Below, in pieces: positions 1-3,919 of a stretch of 5,020 nt of DNA; within the stretch, counting starts at the first letter, position 1, and each line of letters starts with the position of its first letter. Below the pieces are notes generated by a model. It was not told where the DNA came from. It did no database searches and worked only from the letters and a program-made list of their open reading frames with translations. Position numbers and translations under genes: made by a program. Origin of the DNA: Clostridia bacterium (GTDB lineage Bacteria > Bacillota > Clostridia > Oscillospirales > CAG-272); assembly GCA_900753285.1 (NCBI GenBank), contig CAADYN010000281.1:1-5020 (forward strand). Direction: 5' to 3'.

Positions 1-133
1 CCACAACGTCTATCCATTCCATCAGCTTGCCGCCGAAAAGCCTGTTATAGCCGTTGAGCGTACCTTGCATGAGTATCTGCACCTGCTCCGTTCTTGAGTG
101 AGCTACTGTTCTTCCGATGAGAGAGCCTTCCAT
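1..133 (-). CDS. Acyl-CoA thioesterase, hotdog fold (partial, N-terminal 44 residues)
   Basis: The minus strand reads from an ATG at 133 to the window edge without a stop, giving 44 residues. Visible landmarks are an early TEQVQILMQGTLNGYNRLFGG stretch (about residues 15-35) followed by KLMEWIDVV. The N-G-x-N/H-R-L-F-G-G-x-L-M-x-W-I/M-D pattern is typical of hotdog acyl-CoA thioesterases of the YciA/ACOT type, which hydrolyse acyl-CoA to free acid and CoA in the cytoplasm. The Asp of the WID segment lies at the position of the family's conserved acidic residue. The start is well fixed: the ATG shares one base with the stop of the upstream oxidoreductase gene (TAATG), and a ribosome site AAAGGTGG lies at 148-141 with a 7-base spacer. 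Substrate cannot be told from this fragment. The rest of the gene lies outside the window. Confidence 0.85.
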   Translation of the reverse strand, partial: MEGSLIGRTVAHSRTEQVQILMQGTLNGYNRLFGGKLMEWIDVV

Positions 134-1341
134 TATTTTTCCACCTTTATATTGTATTCTGTTTTAGTTATTTTTCCGATATTGCACTCCGGCGCTTCTT
201 CCGATATGAGCTTTCCGTCGGCGTAGCATTTTTCAAGCAGCTCGTCAAGCCCTGCGGCGGTTCTCAGCGGATCGCGCTCCTTGTCGAGGACGTTTATCAT
301 GCTGTCGGGGAACGAAACGATACCGCAGTTTTCAAGCGCGCATATGCATCTCGTGTGAACGGAAGCCGTCTCGGCAGTGCATGGCAGGAACCATTCGGAT
401 TTATCCACGGACGCGTTGTTCACCGCAATGTCCACTTTGTTCGCGTCATGCTCAAACGGGTCGCCGTATTCTATTGTTTCGCCGCTATTCATCTTCGCGC
501 GTATTACGGAGCCGCAGCCGTCCTGGTCATAGTACACCGTTCCGTTTTCAAAGGCATATTCAAAGCGCGGGTTCACATTCTTCGCGATTGCGTGAGAGGC
601 AATGAACAACGCGCTCACTCCGCCGAAGTTTGCTCTGATAAGCGAGGTGTCGAAGTTTTCTATGGGATTTGCGCGGAAAAGCTCGGCGTCTACACTGTCG
701 GGAATCGCTGCGGAGTCGAGCTTGTCTCCGAGAAGGTAGAGCATATTGTGCAGGTAGTGAGCCGCGGCATTGTTGGCTACGCTGTCGAAAACGGGAGTTC
801 CGTCGCTTGCGTATTTTGTGCCTGCCCAGCCGGAGCCTCGCTTGAAGTATGACTGACGTCTCGGCCAGAGGATAATAGTTTTCATACTGACGGGAGCGCC
901 GAATTTTCCCGCTAAAATGTCTTTTTTCAGCGAAAGAATTGCATGGCTGTGCGACCACTGATATCCCGACATCACAAACAGCCCCCGTTTTTCGGCTTCG
1001 GTTGTGATAAGCTCGGCGTCTCTCCAGTCTGCGGAAAGCGGTTTTTCACAAAGTACGGAGCTGCCGTGGGTGAGCGCGTACAGTGTGTATCTCGTGTGGA
1101 ACTGTATGGGAGCGGAAATGCAGCATAAATCGGGTGAGAAGTCCGCGTAGCATTCCCCGAGAGTTTTGTATATCTTCACTCCAGCGTCGCAAAGTCTTTC
1201 ATATCCGGGAGCGGACTGCGGGAAAGGCTCAACCGCGGCGACAAAAGAGCATTTTCCCTCGGCAGACAGCTTTAATAGTTCGTTTACGTATAGGTTTCCG
1301 TACCCGCCGATACCGACAAGCACGACTGTTGGATTTTTCAT
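133..1341 (-). CDS. Gfo/Idh/MocA family NAD(P)-dependent oxidoreductase
   Basis: 402 residues. The N-terminus has a beta strand then G-x-G-G-Y-G (VVLVGIGGYGNLYV, residues 6-19), a Rossmann dinucleotide-binding loop. CEKPLS at residues 98-103 contains the family's Glu-Lys-Pro signature (E99, K100, P101), preceded by the usual APIQFHTRYTLYAL helix segment. The C-terminal part should be the alpha/beta sheet domain of the family. In place of the common Asp-x-Gly-x-His catalytic motif there is FDSVANNAAAHYLHNMLYLLG (D186, H195, H198), so the candidate catalytic residues are present but the motif is not standard. These enzymes oxidise or reduce sugars, cyclitols or related polyols in the cytoplasm; the substrate cannot be named here. 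The ATG at 1341 has a strong GGAGGTC site at 1351-1345 with a 5-base spacer from GGAGG. It is the first gene of a minus-strand unit with the thioesterase and is driven by the promoter at 1374-1402. Confidence 0.88.
   Translation of the reverse strand: MKNPTVVLVGIGGYGNLYVNELLKLSAEGKCSFVAAVEPFPQSAPGYERLCDAGVKIYKTLGECYADFSPDLCCISAPIQFHTRYTLYALTHGSSVLCEKPLSADWRDAELITTEAEKRGLFVMSGYQWSHSHAILSLKKDILAGKFGAPVSMKTIILWPRRQSYFKRGSGWAGTKYASDGTPVFDSVANNAAAHYLHNMLYLLGDKLDSAAIPDSVDAELFRANPIENFDTSLIRANFGGVSALFIASHAIAKNVNPRFEYAFENGTVYYDQDGCGSVIRAKMNSGETIEYGDPFEHDANKVDIAVNNASVDKSEWFLPCTAETASVHTRCICALENCGIVSFPDSMINVLDKERDPLRTAAGLDELLEKCYADGKLISEEAPECNIGKITKTEYNIKVEK
134..148 (-). promoter_or_regulatory. Ribosome binding site of the thioesterase gene, inside the upstream gene
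   Basis: On the minus strand AAAGGTGG (148-141) lies 7 bases before the ATG at 133, within the last codons of the oxidoreductase gene. Together with the TAATG stop/start overlap, this indicates translation by re-initiation or coupling plus its own good ribosome site, and so one transcript for both genes. Confidence 0.7.
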
Positions 1342-1373
1342 ATTGACCTCCGTGTTGTTGTTTCCTTGTGAAT

Positions 1374-1402
1374 ATTATACCTGTAAAATAACGCCGTGTC
1401 AA
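1374..1402 (-). promoter_or_regulatory. SigA-type promoter for the oxidoreductase-thioesterase unit
   Basis: On the minus strand TTGACA (1402-1397), a 17-base spacer and TATAAT (1379-1374) match the housekeeping consensus at every position. Transcription should start near 1367, about 25 bases before the ATG at 1341. No TGN extension precedes the -10 box. The -35 box lies within one arm of the inverted repeat at 1393-1447. Confidence 0.8.
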
Positions 1403-1447
1403 GGACGAATATCTGCATGAGAAATATTGTACAAAGATTGACACGGC
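1393..1447. repeat. 10-bp inverted repeat spanning two divergent -35 boxes
   Basis: GCCGTGTCAA at 1393-1402 is the exact reverse complement of TTGACACGGC at 1438-1447, with 35 bases between the arms and 45 bases between arm centres. Six bases of each arm are a consensus -35 box; the four outer bases (GCCG / CGGC) match beyond what a promoter needs. It may be a shared operator for both divergent promoters or a chance extension of the two -35 boxes. Confidence 0.6.
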
Positions 1448-1466
1448 TCGACTAAATTGCTATAAT
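1438..1466 (+). promoter_or_regulatory. SigA-type promoter for the acetyltransferase gene
   Basis: TTGACA (1438-1443), a 17-base spacer and TATAAT (1461-1466), with a TG at 1458-1459 giving an extended -10 (TGC-TATAAT). Every consensus position is matched. The predicted start is near 1473, leaving a leader of about 32 bases before the ATG at 1505, with AAAGGAAAG at 1493-1501 as ribosome site. Confidence 0.85.
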
Positions 1467-1504
1467 TACAGTAACAGAAAAACATTCCCCCGAAAGGAAA
1501 GAAT

Positions 1505-2149
1505 ATGGAAAACAAAAAACTCACCGCAATGGAGAAAATGACTTCCGAGAGACTTTACGCCTGCGTTGACGAAGAAATGGCAAGAAAACAGACTGAGTGT
1601 CTTGAACTGCAATACGACTACAACGCCACAAGACCGTCGGAGAGCAAGAAGAGACAGGAGCTTATGACAAAAATGTTCGCGGAGCTTGGAGAGGGCTGCT
1701 ACATTGAGCCTCCGCTTCACGCTAACTGGGGAGGACACCACGTTCACCTCGGCGCGCACGTTTACGCCAACTTCAATCTGACCCTCGTCGACGACTCGCA
1801 CATCTACATCGGTGAATACACCATGATTGGACCGAACGTAACGATTGCCACAGCCGGTCATCCCATAGCGCCGGAGTATCGTGAAAAGGTGTTCCAGTAC
1901 AATATACCGGTGCATATCGGACGCAACTGCTGGATAGGCTCGGGAGTGGTAATTCTTCCCGGAGTTACGATAGGCGACAACACAGTTATCGGAGCGGGAA
2001 GCATAGTTACAAAGGATATCCCCGCGAATGTCGTAGCCGTAGGAAATCCCTGTCATGTGCTGAGAGAGATAAACGAACACGACAGAGAGTATTATTTCAA
2101 GGATATGAAGATAACCGACGAGGACAGGGAGCTTCTAAAGTCACTTTGA
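1505..2149 (+). CDS. Hexapeptide-repeat sugar O-acetyltransferase (LacA/Maa type)
   Basis: 214 residues, close to the roughly 200 of galactoside and maltose O-acetyltransferases. Residues about 5-60 are the helical maltose-acetyltransferase (Mac) N-terminal domain (MTSERLYACVDEEM...). Residues about 70-185 form a left-handed parallel beta helix with hexapeptide turns such as VYIGEY, IGPNVT, IGRNCWIGSGVVILPGVTIGDNTVIGAGSIVTKDIP. The ANFNLTLVDD segment (89-97) and the TAGHP segment with H119 as the expected catalytic base are diagnostic. The enzyme transfers acetyl from acetyl-CoA to a sugar hydroxyl, acts in the cytoplasm, and is probably a trimer. The physiological acceptor is unknown, and the family name should not be read as a proven substrate. 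The ATG at 1505 follows an AAAGGAAAG site with about 7 bases spacing. It is transcribed from its own promoter, divergent from the oxidoreductase gene; 118 bases separate it from the LysR gene. Confidence 0.92.
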   Translation: MENKKLTAMEKMTSERLYACVDEEMARKQTECLELQYDYNATRPSESKKRQELMTKMFAELGEGCYIEPPLHANWGGHHVHLGAHVYANFNLTLVDDSHIYIGEYTMIGPNVTIATAGHPIAPEYREKVFQYNIPVHIGRNCWIGSGVVILPGVTIGDNTVIGAGSIVTKDIPANVVAVGNPCHVLREINEHDREYYFKDMKITDEDRELLKSL

Positions 2150-2161
2150 TATTCGGGAATA
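2150..2161. repeat. Short palindrome directly after the acetyltransferase stop
   Basis: TATTC-GG-GAATA pairs over 5 bp with a two-base centre. The stem is too short and AT-rich, and no U-run follows, so it does not look like an intrinsic terminator. It may mark a binding site or be chance. Confidence 0.25.
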
Positions 2162-2175
2162 CATATTATTGGGCA

Positions 2176-2190
2176 TAAAATGTTATTTTA
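2176..2190. promoter_or_regulatory. Candidate operator: AT-rich palindrome just upstream of the LysR -35 box
   Basis: TAAAAT-GTT-ATTTTA is a perfect 6-bp dyad with a three-base centre, ending five bases before the -35 box at 2195. LysR proteins commonly autoregulate from sites overlapping or abutting their own promoter. The spacing is not the strict T-N11-A form, and AT-rich dyads arise by chance, so the assignment is tentative. Confidence 0.35.
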
Positions 2191-2194
2191 CCGA

Positions 2195-2224
2195 TTGACG
2201 AGGACGGCGGAAACGTGATATAAT
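2195..2224 (+). promoter_or_regulatory. Extended -10 promoter for the LysR gene
   Basis: TTGACG (2195-2200), an 18-base spacer and TATAAT (2219-2224), with TG at 2216-2217 giving TGA-TATAAT. The predicted start is near 2231, about 37 bases before the TTG start codon. The ten bases GTGATATAAT (2215-2224) recur exactly in the promoter at 3243-3271. Confidence 0.75.
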
Positions 2225-2259
2225 TATGTTGTAAAAAGTCTGACTTTGACGGGAGGAAA

Positions 2260-2271
2260 ATGCGTAATTGA
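2260..2271 (+). other. Three-codon ORF (ATG CGT AAT TGA) overlapping the LysR start
   Basis: An ATG at 2260 lies three bases after GGAGG (2252-2256), followed by CGT, AAT and TGA at 2269-2271. Its frame differs from that of the LysR gene, whose TTG start at 2268-2270 is overlapped by the AAT and TGA codons. The ATG competes for the only ribosome site. It could be a minimal leader ORF that couples or limits regulator synthesis, or a by-chance ATG that is too close to the site to be used. Confidence 0.4.
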
Positions 2272-3206
2272 ACTTAGTCCATCTGAAATACGCGGTGGAG
2301 GTTGCACGATGCGGCTCGATAAATAAAGCTGCCGAAAACCTCTACATGGGACAGCCTAATCTCAGCCGCGCCATAAAAGAGCTTGAGAATTCTCTCGGAA
2401 TAACGATTTTTCAGCGTTCGTCCAAAGGAATGGTTCTGACTCCGGAGGGAGAGGGCTTTATCGCCTACGCGCAGAAGATACTCAGGCAGGTGGACGAAAT
2501 CGAGGAGCTGTATAAATCGGAAAACACCGCAAAACAGCGCTTTTCCATCTCCGTTCCCCGTGCAAGCTACATAGCCTACGCTTTTTCCAAGTTTACGAAC
2601 CACATATCGTCAGACCTCGCCGCAGAGATTTTCTACAAGGAAACCAACTCCATGCGCGTCATCAACAATATCATGAAGGCTGACTACAGGCTCGGTATAG
2701 TGCGCTACGCGGAGCATTTCGACAAGTATTACAAAAATATGCTTGAAGAAAAAGGCTTCGCTTATGAGACGGTGACGGAGTTTTCGTATGTTCTTCTGAT
2801 GAGCTGTGAGCATAAGCTTGCGCTGAAGCCGAGAATACTCTACTCCGACCTTCAGCCGTTCATCGAGATAGCACATGCCGACCCGTATGTTCCGTCGCTG
2901 CCTTTCTATGAAGTAAAAAAGGAAGAGCTGCCGGACGACATAAACAAGCGCATATTCATTTTCGAGCGCGCCAGCCAGTTTGAGCTTCTCTCGTCGAACA
3001 GCCGCACCTTCATGTGGGTCTCGCCGATTCCTTACGATATGCTCGAAAGATATGATCTCGTTCAGCGTATGTGCGAGGACAACGTAAAAACCTACAAGGA
3101 CGTGCTAATCTACAAAAAAGACTATAAGCTCACGCCGCTTGACCTCAAGTTCATTGACGAGCTTGAAGCGGCAAAGGCAAAATTCGTAAAGCATGACGAG
3201 GAGTAA
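2268..3206 (+). CDS. LysR-family transcriptional regulator
   Basis: 312 residues, the usual LysR length. The N-terminal winged helix-turn-helix spans about residues 1-60, with the recognition region INKAAENLYMGQPNLSRAIKELE (18-40) and the wing ending in IFQRSSKGMVLTPEGEGF. A linker helix (about 60-88) leads to a periplasmic-binding-protein-like effector domain (about 91-300). The effector is unknown. The start is TTG at 2268: translation from there gives the canonical NLVHLKYAVEVARCGSINKAA beginning, there is no in-frame ATG nearby upstream, and GGAGG at 2252-2256 lies 11 bases before it, rather far. A competing out-of-frame ATG lies at 2260. The gene sits between the acetyltransferase and the hydrogenase-type operon, all on one strand with no clear terminators. 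Adjacency and dyads upstream of the next promoter make that operon a candidate target (inference). Confidence 0.92.
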   Translation: MNLVHLKYAVEVARCGSINKAAENLYMGQPNLSRAIKELENSLGITIFQRSSKGMVLTPEGEGFIAYAQKILRQVDEIEELYKSENTAKQRFSISVPRASYIAYAFSKFTNHISSDLAAEIFYKETNSMRVINNIMKADYRLGIVRYAEHFDKYYKNMLEEKGFAYETVTEFSYVLLMSCEHKLALKPRILYSDLQPFIEIAHADPYVPSLPFYEVKKEELPDDINKRIFIFERASQFELLSSNSRTFMWVSPIPYDMLERYDLVQRMCEDNVKTYKDVLIYKKDYKLTPLDLKFIDELEAAKAKFVKHDEE

Positions 3207-3232
3207 TATCTCTATTGATATAGCTCTATGTC
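3206..3232. promoter_or_regulatory. Candidate LysR binding region: overlapping dyads upstream of the ferredoxin promoter
   Basis: ATATC-N6-GATAT (3206-3221) overlaps a second imperfect dyad, GATATAG-CT-CTATGTC (3217-3232, six of seven pairs). With transcription predicted to start near 3278, their centres fall at about -64 and -53, the zone where LysR proteins place their recognition site. The strict T-N11-A spacing is not met by the dyad axes, so this is a positional and symmetry argument only. Confidence 0.35.
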
Positions 3233-3242
3233 AAACACGGCA

Positions 3243-3271
3243 TTGCAATCGCGGAAGTTTTGTGATATAAT
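3243..3271 (+). promoter_or_regulatory. Extended -10 promoter for the ferredoxin-hydrogenase operon
   Basis: TTGCAA (3243-3248), a 17-base spacer and TATAAT (3266-3271), with TG at 3263-3264 giving TGA-TATAAT. The predicted start is near 3278, leaving a leader of about 64 bases before the ATG at 3342. The -35 box sits within the 8-bp palindrome ATTGCAAT (3242-3249). The decamer GTGATATAAT (3262-3271) is identical to that of the LysR promoter. Confidence 0.75.
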
Positions 3272-3341
3272 ACTTCGGATTGACAAATTTGAACGTAAAT
3301 AAACTAAATTATATAAAATTCACCGAAAGAGGAGAACCATT

Positions 3342-3581
3342 ATGAAAATCACAGTATGTATCGGAAGCTCATGCCATCTTAAAGGCTCACGCTATGTTGT
3401 AGAGACTCTTCAGAAGCTCGTTGCGGAAAATAAGCTCGAGGACAAGGTTGAGCTTGCCGGAACATTCTGCATGGGAAGATGCAAGGAAGGCGTTTGCGTA
3501 ACCGTTGACGACGAATTCTACTCCGTATCCCCCGACACGGTAGAGGACTTCTTTAAAAACGACGTTCTCGCCAAGCTCTGA
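3342..3581 (+). CDS. Thioredoxin-like [2Fe-2S] ferredoxin (NuoE-type domain), first of a tandem pair
   Basis: 79 residues, a stand-alone thioredoxin-like [2Fe-2S] domain of the kind found at the C-terminus of NuoE/HoxE/HydC-type subunits. The four cluster ligands are visible as C6-x4-C11 (VCIGSSC) and C43-x3-C47 (FCMGRC), with 31 residues between the pairs, and the strand CVTVDDEFY follows. A fifth cysteine (C52), absent from the paralogue downstream, lies near the cluster loop. The small size means no flavin or NAD site: it should be a one-electron carrier or a subunit docking to a redox enzyme in the cytoplasm. The ATG at 3342 has AGAGGAG (3328-3334) with a 7-base spacer. It is the first gene of the unit; the second copy starts 24 bases after its stop. 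Which protein it exchanges electrons with is inferred only from the hydrogenase-type gene downstream. Confidence 0.85.
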   Translation: MKITVCIGSSCHLKGSRYVVETLQKLVAENKLEDKVELAGTFCMGRCKEGVCVTVDDEFYSVSPDTVEDFFKNDVLAKL

Positions 3582-3605
3582 GCGAGAGAATGAACGGTAA
3601 TTGTT

Positions 3606-3854
3606 ATGGTTATTGAAATATGTGTCGGAAGCTCCTGTTATCTTAAAGGATCGCAGGAGATAATTGAGCTTATGCAGAAAGCCATAGCCGATAACGGGCT
3701 TGAGGCTGACGTTACTCTCGCGGGAAGCTTTTGCACAGGTAAATGCAACCGCGTCGGAGTGACAGTGACGGTAGACGACGAAATCTTTACCGGAATTACC
3801 AAGGAAAATTTCAAGGAATTTTTTGAGAAGAATATTCTCGCTAAGTTAAAATAA
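3606..3854 (+). CDS. Thioredoxin-like [2Fe-2S] ferredoxin (NuoE-type domain), second of the pair
   Basis: 82 residues, with ligands at the same positions as its neighbour: C6-x4-C11 (ICVGSSC) and C43-x3-C47 (FCTGKC). Shared stretches such as GSSC-x-LKGS, VTVDDE and LAKL, and roughly half of all positions identical by eye, point to tandem duplication followed by divergence. The surfaces differ: the insert after C47 is NRVGV against KEGV, and the extra cysteine is missing. This suggests two carriers with different partners or potentials rather than a simple dosage repeat (inference). An in-frame TGA at 3591 excludes an upstream ATG, GTG or TTG start. No clear ribosome site precedes the ATG at 3606 (only GAGAG about 17 bases away), so translation is probably coupled to the gene before it. 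The hydrogenase-type gene follows after 65 bases. Confidence 0.85.
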   Translation: MVIEICVGSSCYLKGSQEIIELMQKAIADNGLEADVTLAGSFCTGKCNRVGVTVTVDDEIFTGITKENFKEFFEKNILAKLK

Positions 3855-3865
3855 GCCGCAGTACG

Positions 3866-3892
3866 CTCTGAGTGAATCAATGTTAATCAGAG
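3866..3892 (+). other. Weak intercistronic hairpin between ferredoxin and hydrogenase genes
   Basis: CTCTGA (3866-3871) can pair with TCAGAG (3887-3892) across a 15-base loop. No U-run follows, so it is not a terminator. It could affect processing or translation of the next gene, but a 6-bp stem with so large a loop is weak evidence. Confidence 0.2.
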
Positions 3893-3919
3893 ACTTTCTA
3901 AAGGAAAGGATGAGTTTGT

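Noticed and set aside
355..852. Plus-strand open frame of 165 codons inside the oxidoreductase gene
   Set aside because: Shadow of the Gfo/Idh/MocA gene on the minus strand, with no family signature.
1466..2080. Long minus-strand open frame (204 codons) opposite the acetyltransferase gene
   Set aside because: It is an antisense shadow: low-complexity, Val/Ser/Arg-rich translation with no recognisable motif, while the plus strand encodes a clear hexapeptide acetyltransferase with promoter and ribosome site.
2150..2190. Intrinsic terminator after the acetyltransferase gene
   Set aside because: Only short AT-rich palindromes (2150-2161, 2176-2190) with no GC-rich stem and no terminal U-run; some read-through into the LysR gene is likely.
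3280..3310. A second promoter starting with TTGACA at 3280-3285
   Set aside because: The -35 is perfect but the best -10 in range is TAAATT with a 19-base spacer; the promoter at 3243-3271 is clearly better. It could still be a minor start.
3207..3341. Terminator or riboswitch in the spacer before the first ferredoxin
   Set aside because: No GC-rich stem with U-run, and the leader after the predicted start is only about 64 AT-rich bases with no recognisable aptamer fold.
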